From positions 51,186 to 115,185 of the forward strand of contig JAKUCV010000947.1 in NCBI GenBank assembly GCA_028386065.3: 64,000 nucleotides of DNA. Direction: 5' to 3'. The stretch is from Turnera subulata (Eukaryota > Streptophyta > Magnoliopsida > Malpighiales > Passifloraceae). Positions 11,424-26,900 of this stretch are shown piece after piece. Numbering within the stretch: position 1 is the stretch's first letter; each line of letters opens with the position of its first letter. The translations under genes were made by a program, and so were the position numbers. Under the pieces are notes generated by a model. That model saw only the letters and a list, made by a program, of their open reading frames with translations, searched no databases and had not been told where the DNA came from.

Positions 11424-11631
11424 TGTTAGCAAGTAAAGCGCCGGGAGTAGCCTGCAAATCAGGGAGAAAACAAGCGAGATCCAAGTGAGATCCACACTCG
11501 TAGACTTGGACACCACAAAGTAACCCAAAACCTTAAGGCATTGGGTACATAGGTCCATCCCACTTATATTTTACTCACTTGGTCTCTTTCTATCCGATGT
11601 GGGACAATTACTCATACTTGAACACCCAACA
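11424..11631 (-). repeat. TRIM 5' LTR
   Basis: Direct repeat of 10926-11133. The tRNA-Met-like primer-binding site starts two bases inside its 3' edge on the minus strand. Confidence 0.9.
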
Positions 11632-13322
11632 ACTATACTTGTGTATAATGGATATTTGTGCTTGTATACTTGTTGTTATAATAATAATTTTTATTATTTG
11701 TGCTTGTTTCTTTTGTTTCTTTTATTTGTTTCTTTTTCATCCCTCTATTGTCTAGTTGATCAAATTTCTTTCCGTCTAATATAATTTGATCTACATACAA
11801 TTTTTTTTTGTCTGGATTTGATCTGCGTACATTAGTACATTTACTTTCTAATAACCCATAGAAATTTAATGATATGTTAAGTTTTTCCGGTGACACACCA
11901 ACGAAGTGGGCCTACATACAAGACTTAAATCCTAATTTTTTTTGAGACAAGACTCAAATCTCAATTTCTTTTTTTTTTAAAAAAAGGATCATTCTTCATT
12001 CATATAAACAAATATAGAAATAAAGAAATAAAGAAATAAAGAAATTTAAAAATACATAGTGGAAGATTTAATCCAACAAAAGTGTGAGAAAATTTTGACA
12101 AAAATATTACTACAAAATTATCTAGAGATTTATTTTTCTTAGAAAATTTTGAATTATATTTTCAGAGGATCTAGAAAGGCACAATGCTCGGACGAGCATC
12201 TTTACAAACGTCATTGTTGGTATGATCCTTGCCAAAACCACCAAGCCAACCGCAGATAATGGTGGCATACCTGTGGGGGAAAATATCTTCTTGTTAATAA
12301 GTTTTTGCAGCAGCTAATTAAAGAAGAAATCTCCGAATCAAACTATCCTTCATGGTTTTTGACTCCCACAATCTTATTTTCAAAAGGCATTAATCATCAA
12401 GGTGAAAAAAGGCTCGTAGGAGGAGAAAACAAATCCGCAAACACAGATACTAAACCCAAAAAAAAACTAAGATTAACAACAAAATTGAAAACCTGAAAGA
12501 CTCAAACCCCAACTGAAATTAATTAGATTTGATCCATTTAATACACATGGTTAACCCATTTTTGAATTCGGAAATGACCAAAAGCCCCTTAACCACACCC
12601 AATCACTTTTCCATTCCATTTTATTTCTTTTCCAAATCGTTTTTTTTCATATTCTAAATCTATCTTTTCCCAAATCTATTTACACTAAATGAAATTCCTA
12701 AACCTCAGGAATTCCCCAAAATCGCTTACCCACATAACTTAAAGAAAATGGACGAAGCCAAATTTATTGAGTCAAACCAGAAGATTTAAGCAAGTGAAGG
12801 GTTTGATTTCATAACGTTGCAAGAAAAGAAAAGATATGTGCCCAAATTGGAAGAAGGAGATGAAAGAGATACCGAGAACAATTACAGCCTTAAAATTAGC
12901 TATGTTAAAAAAGAAAGCGAGAACATTTGTGGAGTGAAAAGTCTAAAGGTTCACATTGCCTGATTGTCATTAATTCTCTTACTACTGAGAAAAAAGGAAA
13001 GTGAGACTTATACGTAGTTTTAGTAGTTTTTTTTAATTGTAAGTAGACTTAGGGAAAGAAATTAAAAGGAAGGAAAAAGCGATCAGGTATGGTTCAAGTG
13101 TTTTTTTAATTGTAAGTCCGTTTTTTACACCAGTAAAGCAACTAAACTATTAAACTTGGCCATGGATCTTGGGATAATTGGTTGCCCAATTAGATGGAAA
13201 GAGGAAGATAAATTCAGATTGCGATGAAACTAAATGAAGAAAAGGATTGATTTAATAGAGTGGTGTTTGCCTTAATACAAAATTAAACTGCTAATTAGTA
13301 GTTGCATCATTTATAAAGGAAA
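11632..13322. other. Intergenic AT-rich DNA, no gene supported
   Basis: Low-complexity T- and A-rich stretches are frequent. A short exon-like piece on the minus strand (about 12285-12180, preceded by a pyrimidine tract and CCCCACAG) was not recognisable as a protein. No other structure was seen. Confidence 0.5.
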
Positions 13323-13973
13323 CTAGTACACATCCCGTGCAAAACACGGGCCTAGAATTTGGGTTTGGTTTGATCATAATTTTAATATTTTGTATTATAT
13401 AGCATTATTTATTTTAAAATAATAAATTAAAACTTAGTAAAACTTAGCATTTTAAACATAACATAGAATATTGATATTTTTTGCAAACATTTAAACATAA
13501 TTTAATTAATTATATAAAATAATATAGGAAAATAAATGATGAAAATGTATAGAAAAATACAACCAATACGAATAAAAAAAATTATTGAATGATTGCCGAG
13601 AAGATGCAATACACACTTGTGTAGTAGGAAAACTTACAAATAAATATATTTTTTAGAGAATACATTATGAAAAAATAGTATTACTAAGAGAGAATATATT
13701 TAAATAGAAAAAAGTTGACACCCAGAAAAAAAAAACATGTTGGAAGCTATTCAAATCATTTTATCATTTAAAAAAAATAAAAATAATAATACAAAGAAGA
13801 TGATCTTATCAACATCTTATCATTATTTTTAAAAAGAGATAAAAGAATAAGTTAACTATAAAATAAAAACTAAGAAAATTGTAAATGCAACACATGTCTT
13901 GTTTATATGCTCTTCAACTGCCATGTGTCTTCTCTTTAGTGTCTCTTGAGAGGTGTCTCTGCTATATATATAT
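13323..13973. repeat. Dispersed non-coding repeat, copy A
   Basis: Begins ACTAGTACACATCCCGTGC followed by CACGGG (stem-loop CCCGTGCAAAACACGGG), runs through AT-rich DNA, and ends with a TTCAACTGCCATGTGTC block, GTGTCTCTGCTATATATATAT. It has the same start and end blocks as the adjoining copy B. I cannot place it in a named family: either a Helitron-like or a non-autonomous LINE/SINE-like repeat would fit. Confidence 0.55.
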
Positions 13974-14610
13974 ACTAGTGTAGTATCCTGTGTGTCACAC
14001 GGGGGGTCAATAATTTTTCCTATGTATTAATATTTATTAAAAAAGATAAATCAAAAGAGAGTGGATTAAATAATAATTTCATCAAATTAAGAAAAATTGA
14101 ATGATTTTTTATGCACAAACAAAAAATTAACTAGTTAAACAAAAAAAAACATAGCATAAAAAATAAAGTGATTGTGAAAAATGCAACAATAATACTCACT
14201 TATATAAAAACATACAATTCAAAAGTAAATTATTTTTAGAGACTGATTTGGAGAAAAACTTCTCTAAAACTATATTAATAAGGGAAGACTATTGAAATAG
14301 AGCAAAACTAATAAATTTTATTATTATCTCTAAATAAAGATAATTTTAAAAAAAGAATTTGAATTAGGAAGAGAACCTAATAACTCTATTTCCAGAAAGA
14401 GAGATAATTCTAAAGATATAATTTAAAATAGATTATTTTGAATTTGAATAAAAATGTTAAAGACATTGTAGCCTAAAAAATAGAACATGTAACTTATATA
14501 GAGCCACATGTCTTTTTCACAATTTTTTTAAATTGCCATGTGTCAATACTTCAATCATTCTTGAAATATATCTCTGATATTTATTTATATAATAGATAAT
14601 ATAGATAATA
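13974..14610. repeat. Dispersed non-coding repeat, copy B
   Basis: Starts ACTAGTGTAGTATCCTGTG with the stem-loop CCTGTGTGTCACACGGG. It ends with AAATTGCCATGTGTC, then CTCTGATATTTATTTATATAATAGAT, the same order as copy A. Together the two form a head-to-tail pair of about 0.64 kb units. Confidence 0.55.
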
Positions 14611-17600
14611 AATAGATGTTAGTATATGCATTAGGAATTTAGGATTAATGAGACCCCAGAAACGTACGTGACAGTTTTGACTTTGAGTTGTGGATAATTT
14701 ATGAAATTCTGATATACAAAAAATGTATGTTAAACTATTGCATGACCAAGAAGCTTTCAATTCTTAATAATCGTTTCCAATCCGCAGGACGCAGGAGATA
14801 ATTTTTTTGTGTTTTTTCCCCTAATAGCCATGCCTTTACAATATTCAAAGAAACTTTTGATGGGAAATTATAAACAAATCTTACATCTTTTGCACGATAC
14901 TGATTATTCTATTACTGGCATTTTCTATAGCCGGTGATGGCGACTAGTGGGATAACAAACCACATTATTGACAAGTGATCCTTATTTATTCCAGTGTTCG
15001 CTATTTTTGTATTTTCTCATGATACCACTTAATTATCAATCACTCAAGCATACTTTAAAATATAAAAGCAAACATGCATGGGAAATAAATAAATTAAATG
15101 CAAAAAGAGAGAAGACCTAATGTGTATGGACATAGGAACTAATTAATGCATGCCACACTTATTAATCTAAAGATAAAAAGAGTAACATGCATGGGAAAAG
15201 AAACTAAAGGTTCTAGGAGACAAGATAGGGGTCAATAGCTTTAGAAAGAAGGGAACTGGGTTAATAACCCGCTGGTCAACCCGAACCCGACACGATAATA
15301 AACGAGTTGGAGACGACACGACACGATTATTAAATGGGTCGGGTCGAGTTGAAGATTTAGAACCCGATTACCTGTTCAACCCGACACGACAACACGAATT
15401 GCCAGGTCTACTCACACCTGTTGCTTTCAGTCGTGTATTACCTTTCTTTAGACTTTTAGAGACTTTAATTCTCCACATGCCAATGTTTCGTTATACCGAA
15501 GAAAGATTAATTTGCATGGTCTCAAAATCCATCTATTTTTGTTATTTTTTTCTTCGTTTATATCTTTAAAATATTATTTTGGATGACGAGTATATATATA
15601 TGTTCAATTTCTGAAATTTTCTTGTTTCAAATTATTGAAAGTGGAGGCACCCATAACGGACTGTTTTTCTTATTACATATACAATATTAAACTTGAACTT
15701 GTGATATTCACATGGATGGCTAATTTGGCCAGACTTATGAACAGATCGATAACCTGCATCCAATAAAAGCTGATATGAAAATTAATTGTGGAGCAGTTTT
15801 TGTACTAGTATTGTTTTTGCTAGCTACTGAAAATTGGTGTGCGGTGTGCCTTCTTTTTTCTCTCTTCATTTGTTTCTTTCTCCATACAAGGACTTTAGGT
15901 TTTTCTATCCTTACCTTTTTTGGATGATTAAGCATGCTAATTTTGTTATTTCAGTCACTATGAGAATGATACATATTAATTGTAAAAATTTATTACCATT
16001 TTTAAAGGGTTTATCATGTGCCCTTAGGACACAAGATAGGAAAATCCTTCTTGCTTTATGAGCACAGGATGGCTATGATGGCTATAATGTAAAATATACT
16101 TTTGGTTACAGTTTTTATTATTATATCCGGCGGATTTAATCCCATAATGATCAGTGGATTAAATTTAAATCTAGAATCAAATATTGTCAAACACATTATG
16201 AAAACCCTCTCAACAACGCATTTTTTTTCTATATAAGATAGGTTAATTTTTAACCCAAGACCTCTCTTAACCATTCATGCCAATAATGAGTGTTACTTAG
16301 TGCAAAATGGAGCTATTATGAGAAGAGATTAATTTGTTATATCGCCATTTTATGACTGTTTTGGGGGATGCGAGTAATATTTCTGGACCTGCCAAAGGCA
16401 TTTCGTAAGAGGAAATTTCGCCAAAACTAAGAAAATAGTCTGTTTTAGCAGGTCGTGGACACTGCTTCTCTCTGTCCAACTTAGTAGATTACTAAGAAAA
16501 TAGTCTGCTAAAACTAGCTAGCTTGTTGATAATATTATATATTTCAAAAAGAAAACCACTGAATTGTACATTTTTTTGAACAGATATAAATGTACACTTT
16601 TTCGAACTGAATTTATATAAATGTACATTTAACCTTTATAGTTTAACTTGAAACATATGATGCTTTTTAATTTACGAGGGTTGACTTGGCGCCAGAAAAT
16701 TAAAGTTACACCTATCATATGAGTTGGGCACAGGATTGGGATCCAAAATCACCATACGTATTAAATTGTAGGCTAATTAATAAGCAAAATGGGTTTCAAA
16801 ATGAGGATATGAGACAAACTCGACACAATATTAGTAAGTTTCGGTCAGAGATTTTCAACTCGTTTAATTAAATAAGTTGACCCGACATAACATAAAAGTT
16901 ATCAGTTTAGGTCGCGGGATGACCTTCCAACCCGATAGATACCTAGTTATGATCCGATTATATTTAGAGTCTATATATTTTACTGATTTAATACATGACT
17001 AATTTAATAATATTTAAGGCTAAAGTTATATAAGGTATTTCATACACGCTTTAAAATATTATTATATTGAGATTCTATAATTTATAATTTCATTTAATAA
17101 ATGTGAAAATCTAATTATATACTTATTATAATTACAAGAACTTGTGTAAAACTGAAAACTCTAAACTAACTTATAAACTTATTAAATTTACTAACTAGGT
17201 CAATATGAACTAGACATGATTATAAACGGGTCAATATGACATAATTATTAAATAGGTTGGGGTCGAAGAATCACTACCCGTTTACGTATTCAACCTGACC
17301 CGTCATTGCTAGGTCTAATTCATACTACCAATGTTGGGCATGGTACAGGCATTGTGATGTTAGCAAAGAGTAATACATAGTAAGTCCAAGAATGCCTGTT
17401 TCTTAAAGGGAAAAAAAGTGGCAATATTTTTTTTGGCACATATAATGACTGTGTACATTAATTATCTACATGGTGAAACTATCTCTCGACAAGTTAAAAT
17501 GGGCTCGTTGACTTATTTTTTTATCCTAAGGGCTAAATGACTAGAATTTTACAGAATAAGGCTGGATGAACATATACAGCCACTAATCAATGTGAGTTAT

Positions 17601-18280
17601 TGTGGCGTTTAGCTGCTTCAATACCTATCCGTGTTGATAAGAACCGCATGATATATGAAGTTACGTGTGCCATTTAGCTCGGCAGATCCTGAACCTAATT
17701 CAGATTGTTCTATATATGATTTTGTTCAACTTACATAGCCCGGCCCTAGGCCTGGGAAAAGCATGTCCTTGATGGAGAACGAACTGTAATTTCATTAATT
17801 AATGATGGAAAAGAAGAAATAAGCCATAAGGAGAGAATCAAATTGTCAAGAATCGGTAGATTCGAGCGGTCTGGTACTTATCTCTTCAAGCAAGATCTCA
17901 AGTTAGAATCCTCATCGACGAAAAATTGGAATAAGCCATGCAATTAAGGATGCAAAAAATCCATTTTTAATTCAATTAGTCGGATGTTAATTAATTTGCC
18001 CTTCCGAAATAATTAAGTTTTAGAGTTGGAATCTTGTAAATGAAGCGAGCCGTGCACCTAGCTAGCTCCATGCAAGCGGATTAATTAGCGTCATGTGGAT
18101 TCTAGTTATTAATTAGTAGTTAAACCTGGAGAAGAATGAATAACTGATCAGAGACGTCAAGAATTCATGGTTTTAATTTGCCCTACCGAGGCTAAAATTA
18201 ACATGGTTCCTATTGGCCTAATTAAACAGAAGAAGGTTAAAAATGTCATTTCAGGTATATATATCCTTTTGTCCAAAATT
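14611..18280. other. Intergenic DNA with degenerate repeats, no gene supported
   Basis: 15050-15480 is a diverged duplicate of about 10450-10850. Two stretches, 15255-15405 and about 16845-17320, are rich in complementary AACCCGACACG / GGGTCGGGTCG motifs and share a TTRCCNGTTCAACCCGAC...AGGTCTA ending, so they are two copies of one dispersed repeat. The remainder is AT-rich DNA with no coding signal. Confidence 0.5.
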
Positions 18281-18308
18281 GTAGGCATGTGCATGTTGGA
18301 AGTCCAGC

Positions 18309-18316
18309 CATGCATG
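18309..18316. promoter_or_regulatory. RY motif CATGCATG upstream of the GH1 gene
   Basis: A perfect palindromic RY core about 40 bp upstream of the TATA box. RY elements are the known binding sites of B3-domain factors (ABI3/FUS3/LEC2) in seed genes. A seed or B3-controlled expression of the downstream glucosidase is inferred from this single site only. Confidence 0.45.
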
Positions 18317-18355
18317 GAAGCGGTTTCATACTCTTCAGGGCTCCATCCTGAACTC

Positions 18356-18363
18356 TATATAAA
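18356..18363 (+). promoter_or_regulatory. TATA box of the GH1 gene
   Basis: TATATAAA, 97 bp upstream of the ATG at 18460. An A/C-rich stretch (18390-18405) is the likely start site about 30 bp downstream. Confidence 0.75.
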
Positions 18364-18459
18364 GGAGGGGGGTACCCTAAGAGTAGAACCACACACACAA
18401 CACAAAGCATCTGATTAGAGCGCCTAATTAAGCACTCTAAACACTGCTCTCGATCGATC

Positions 18460-22122
<3,663 letters not shown>

Positions 22123-22127
<5 letters not shown>

Positions 22128-22631
22128 AGACCATGATTCTACTATGTAGTGGCATTTTCTGTGATATTAATTAATTAGCCGCCCTGGATCAAGATGCGTG
22201 TGCTTGCATCTTCTATAAATAATGTCTGGGTACGTAGCTTCATGTTGGACTTTTATTAGCTTTTGTATTAAGTTAATGTATGCTTGTGGTTTCAGTGCGT
22301 AATGATAATAAACAAGGGTAAGTACTGTTCAGTACCCTTTCTCCATGTTCATTTACTGAAGTTGATTGTATTTGAAGACCATGATTCTCTACTATGTAGT
22401 GGCATTTTCTGTGATACTATTTAATTAGCAGCCCTGGACCAAGATGCGTGTGCTTGCATGAGCATCTTCTATAAATAATGTCTGGGTAGCTTCATGTTGG
22501 ACTTTTATAAATGGCTTTTGTATTAAGTTAATGTATGCTTGTGGGGTTTCAGTGTGTAATGATAATAAACAAAGGGTACGGACTGTTCAGTACCCTTTTC
22601 CCATGTTCATTTACTGAAGTTGATTGTATTG
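22123..22631. repeat. Tandem duplication of the GH1 stop codon and 3' UTR (period 248 bp)
   Basis: Two copies (22123-22370 and 22371-22631) start TTTGAAGACCATGATTCT and run through AATAATGTCTGGGTA, GATAATAAACAA and GTTCAGTACCCTTT to GTTGATTGTATT. They differ by small indels and a few substitutions. Each copy carries AATAAA-like polyadenylation motifs, so the gene may have two alternative 3' ends. Confidence 0.9.
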
Positions 22632-23470
22632 AGAGTTCAAGAGTGGTGCTTCAAATTGTACTACTACTAATGAGACACATGGACATTAAATTGTTTCTAC
22701 TTCTCAATCAATTGTGTGGCACTTGCTTCATTTTTTTACTCAATTGCTTCATTAATTTGCCTTCAAAAGTGAACAACAATACTTAATTATACTATGTACT
22801 ACTAATAAACTCCATAACAGGAGAGGAAAAAAATAAGTATTGAATTCTTTCTACTCTTTAATTTGTAACACTTGACTTCATTAATTTGCCTTCAGAAGTA
22901 CACTACAGTACCTTCTGAACTCACTAGCAGACGAGGTAGCGTAACTATATGGGACCGATTCTCCTTTTCATACTCTACTTATGTTTTTTTTTTTTTTTGG
23001 GAACATCTCTCTCTCTCTCTAATGAAGGGTTTTTTTTTTTTTTTTCATACTCTACTCATGTTCAATGTTCATAAATGTACAACTGATAAGTCTCCACCCC
23101 ATTTTTAGAATAAGAGCGTCATGAGTCTGCCCCATGGGACGCAAGCCTAGCTCCCCTTTGTTTCTCCGCAAGCACAGCTGCTCCCTCTCAGCTGCTAATT
23201 AATTGAGCTTTTTCTGCAATTCTTTTCCGCCCCACCCAGATACAATACTACAAGTTTGCATTGTATAGATAGGCAGTGTTACACAGCCATCCAGCCAACG
23301 AAAGATGTTTCGCCGCCTGCCATCCATTTAATCAATTCTGGACCTTAATTCTCCACTAGATAACAGGAAGTTTTCTTAGTGACTCTTGCCATGTAGAACT
23401 GGCACTCCCAGATATACCGCTCCAAATCCCTCGGTGAGTTTGAGCCCGAAGCAGTCACTCATGGAACTCG
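22632..23470. other. Intergenic DNA, no gene
   Basis: No coding sequence is supported. It contains the poly(T)-bounded micro-insertion at 22965-23062 listed separately. Confidence 0.5.
22965..23062 (-). mobile_element. Poly(T)-bounded micro-insertion with 21-bp direct repeats
   Basis: The 21-bp segment 22965-22985 recurs at 23042-23062 with one mismatch (core CATACTCTACT). Between them lie 56 bp that begin with a run of T, contain a (CT)n stretch and end in another T run. On the minus strand this reads as a short insert with a poly(A) tail, flanked by a target duplication, as made by target-primed reverse transcription. Confidence 0.6.
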
Positions 23471-23485
23471 AAAATAGACGTTCAT

Positions 23486-23590
23486 GGTTTTTTTTTTTTT
23501 TCAAGAACATAGAAATTTTCATTACTTCAAAATAAACTCATTACACACAATACACAATGAAAATAAACACAGGAGTACAATTACAAAAGT
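23486..23590 (-). mobile_element. 3' end of a minus-strand poly(A) retroposon
   Basis: Read on the minus strand it ends ...AATGAAAATTTCTATGTTC then TTG and a poly(A) run at 23500-23487, directly against the direct repeat. It resembles plant LINE or retrocopy 3' ends. Its 5' part is probably 30431-31014. The junction with the + strand LINE near 23590 is approximate. Confidence 0.5.
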
Positions 23591-23928
23591 TAAAGGAACA
23601 CAAAGAGCATATAAGGGGTGAAAAATGTTTACGAAAAAGAAAGAAGGTGAAAAAGATGAAGAAGATCATTCCAGGAGGAGAGGTGAGATCGCTTCAAACT
23701 GGGGAGAGCTCCACTCAGGATGAAGACTTTGAAGCTGGAAACAAGCGCATCCATCAAGCAGAAAAGCCAGCTTTTTCTTTCAAATCTATCGAAGCTCAGG
23801 AAACAGTGGCAATGGGGGAACAAATGGGATTGGAGATACATGGGGATAGGGATGAAGCTATAAAGGCTATGGAGGCACTGATTGAGAAAGAAGGGGTGGA
23901 TTGGGTGGAATCAAGAGCCGAATTGTGA
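23590..23928 (+). pseudogene. LINE ORF1, C-terminal remnant
   Basis: A frame ending in a TGA at 23926-23928 carries lysine-rich sequence, then an acidic tail (GVDWVESRAEL). In plant L1 elements ORF1 encodes a gag-like RNA-binding protein with a CCHC knuckle. The part with that knuckle is absent here. Identification rests on position just ahead of ORF2 and on composition. Confidence 0.5.
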
Positions 23929-23969
23929 TTGATAGTACTGGTTAGTGTTTCGTGTTTCCTTTCCTTGTT

Positions 23970-26900
23970 ATGTTTAGTATGTTTTCCTGGAACATTAGGG
24001 GCCTTGGGTCCACTCAAAAATGGAGGAATGTGAAGGAGTTGATGCGTAAGGTGCAGGCGAGAATTGTTCTTTTATGTGAAACTAGATGCTCTGGATGGGA
24101 CCTTGGTGACTTTAATAGGCTATGGGATGGAGACATTTTTGATTTTATCAGTGTCGATGCAGAGGGCCAATCAGGTGGCCTTGTTTTGTTATGGGAAACT
24201 AGTTTCTTTAATGTTAGTAGAAGGGAATCTGGTCGAGGATGGATTATGGCGGAAGGGCAAGTAATGGGGAACCAGAACATAGGGGTCTGTGGTGTTTATG
24301 GACCAAATTCTGTGGAGGAAAGAATAGAATTATGGGAGTTGTTGGTAACAAAACTGAATGGATCATCATTACCGTGGGTAGTAATTGGAGATTTTAACGA
24401 AGTTTTGGAGGCGAAAGAGAGGTTAAGTGGCAGAATCGGGAGGAGGGGGTCTCGTGCTTTTGCAAATTTTATATCTGCAGCAGAATTGTGTGAAATTGAA
24501 TTACAAGGAAGAAACTTCACATGGGGGAATGCAAGGGCAGCCAGCAAAATTGATCGGGCTTTTTGTGACCCCAACTGGTTCTCCCTCTTCCCATCTATAA
24601 AACTATGGGCTGAAGCGAAGGAGGGATCAGATCACTGTCCGATTATTTTGGCTCAAGACCAGGTGCGATGGGGTGTGCGACCTTTCAAGTTCCTAAATTG
24701 TTGGCTGGATCACCCGGGTTTTGATGAGATTTTGAAGTCAATGTGGGAAAAGGCTAGGGAACTACACCCGGGAAGATTCAAACTTTTGAAGAAATTGGGG
24801 GCGGTCAAACAAGCTTTAAAAGTTTGGAACAAGGAGAGCTTTGGCAGAATCGATGAGGGCATCAAAGATTTGAAACAACAGATCAACTCTTTGGACTGGA
24901 TAACAGAAAGGAGAAGACTGAGTGAAGATGAAGCAAATCAATTGAGGGCTCTAAAATTTGATCTGGCTACGCGGCAAAAACAACAGGAGAGTTTGTGGAA
25001 ACAAAAATCTAGAGTTCAATGGCTGAAACTTGGAGACAAGAACACAAAATTTTTTCTTGCTAGTGCCTATAATAGAGGTCGGCGAAACTCAATCAGACAG
25101 ATCAAGATGAGGGATCAAATCCTTGAGGAGCCTGCAGATGTCAAGAGAGCGGCTGTGGAGTACTTCGGGAAGATGTTTCAAGCTAGACCAAATTCGTGCT
25201 TTACATGGGGGGAGATTCCTATTAGGAGTATTTCGGTGGAACAAGCAATTTGGTTGGAAAGACCCTTTGAAAAAGAGGAGATAAAAGAAGCTATTTGGGA
25301 TTGTGATGGGAATAAAGCCCCGGGCCCAGATGGGTTCAACTTCAATTTTTATAGACGGGCCTGGGCTTTTATGAGTGAAGATATCATGGATATGGTCCAC
25401 GAATTCCTCAAGCAGGGGAAGTTACCGAAGGGTGTTAATCGTGGGCTGTTATGTCTCATTCCCAAGAAATCAGAAGCTATATGTTTTAGTGAATTCAGAC
25501 CGATTTGTCTTCTACATGGACTTTACAAGATCATAGCCAAGGCTTTAGCAAAGAGATTAAAAACAGTTATGCAGGGGTTGATCTTTGATAATCAGCATGC
25601 TTTCGTGGAAGGAAGACAGATACTTGACTGTGTCTTATTAGCATCTGAAGTGGTTCATCGACTGAAAAAAGACAAGTGTAAAGCTGCTCTATGGAAAATT
25701 GATTTCAAAAAGGCTTATGATACTGTGTCATGGGAATTTCTCATGGATCTGTTAGAGGTGATGGGTTTTGGAGAACAATGGAGAAAATGGATATGGGGCT
25801 ATATTAGTTATCCAGAAATGGCTATCTTGTTGAATGGGTGCCCTACGGAAGAATTCATGGCTTTTAGGGGATTAAAACAAGGGGATCCATTGTCCCCTTT
25901 TCTCTTCAATCTAGTGGCTGAGGGTCTTGCTTGCCTAGTCAATCAGTCGATTCGAAAAGGTTTGTTTAAAGGAGTGACTGTGAATAATGTTGAAGTATCC
26001 TTATTACAATTCGCCGATGACACATTGTTATTTTGCCCGGAAGAAGAGTCATCCTTGCTGAATTTAAAGAGATGCTTGCGTTGCTTCGAATCTCTATCTG
26101 GGCTTAGCATCAATTTTCACAAAAGCAGTCTGATAGGGGTTAACTTGTCCAATCAAAGAACAAATGAAACAAATGAATTGGCAGGATTATTGTTGAGCAA
26201 AGCAGAGCACTTCCCAATCTCATACCTTGGGCTGTCGATTGGAGGAAACATGCAAAGAAGCAGAGCATGGGATTCGATGATATCGAGATTTAGAAGCAGA
26301 TTGGCATCATGGAAGGGGAAATTCTTATCTCTTGGAGGTAGAGTGACGTTAATCCAATCAGTGCTTAGCAACTTGCCTATTTATTTCCTTTCTATGTACA
26401 AAATTCCATGTGGGGTAGCAAAAAAGTTAACTAGTATTCAGAGGAATTTCTTGTGGGGAGGAGGAGAAGAAAAAAGGAAAATATGTCTTGTTGCTTGGAG
26501 TAAGATAGCAAGACCAAAAAAGAATGGAGGTTTAGGAATTGAAGATCTGAAACTAAAAAACCAATGCCTTTTATTCAAGTGGCTTTGGAAGTTTGTTGAT
26601 TCTAAGCCATCTACTGGGCAGGTATGGCACCGAATTCTGAATGAAGGGTACAGAAGTGTTTCAGCCTCATCATGGCCGGAATTTAATCATGGGTCCTTAT
26701 CACCTGTATGGAGAAATATCATCAAATCAGGTGAGGTAGTAAATGGTGGGGGATATGGCTTGCATGATTGGATTCGGGTAGATGTGAAGAATGGAGGATG
26801 GTGTAGATTTTGGATTGATCGATGGCTAGAGGAGGGTGTCTTGATGGAGTTGTTCCCACGTCTCTTTAGTGTGACAAATACTAAATTTTCTACGGTTAAT

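Larger units (their letters stand above)
10926..11631 (-). mobile_element. TRIM retrotransposon, complete, 706 bp
   Basis: Two 208-bp direct LTRs (10926-11133 and 11424-11631), roughly 94% identical by eye, enclose a 290-bp non-coding interior. On the minus strand each LTR begins TGTTGGGTGTTC and ends CTAACA. Right after the 5' LTR the minus strand reads TGGTAGCGGAGCC (11422-11410), close to the initiator tRNA-Met primer-binding site TGGTATCAGAGC. Just before the 3' LTR it reads GAGGGGGAGA, a polypurine tract. The flanking 5-mers are AATAT (10921-10925) and ACTAT (11632-11636), a near-perfect target duplication. Size and lack of genes fit a terminal-repeat retrotransposon in miniature. No 5S rRNA segment (Cassandra type) is seen. 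Confidence 0.9.

Noticed and set aside
11101..11436. 111-codon frame inside the TRIM
   Set aside because: Spans LTR and interior; TRIMs are non-coding and composition shows no conserved domain.
10926..11631. Cassandra-type TRIM
   Set aside because: No 5S rRNA-like segment in the LTRs, only general TRIM structure.
12180..12285. Possible minus-strand exon after CCCCACAG
   Set aside because: Short, not recognisable as any protein and without a partner exon.
23952..23969. Start of LINE ORF2 at 23952
   Set aside because: The codon there is GTG; the first ATG in frame is 23970.
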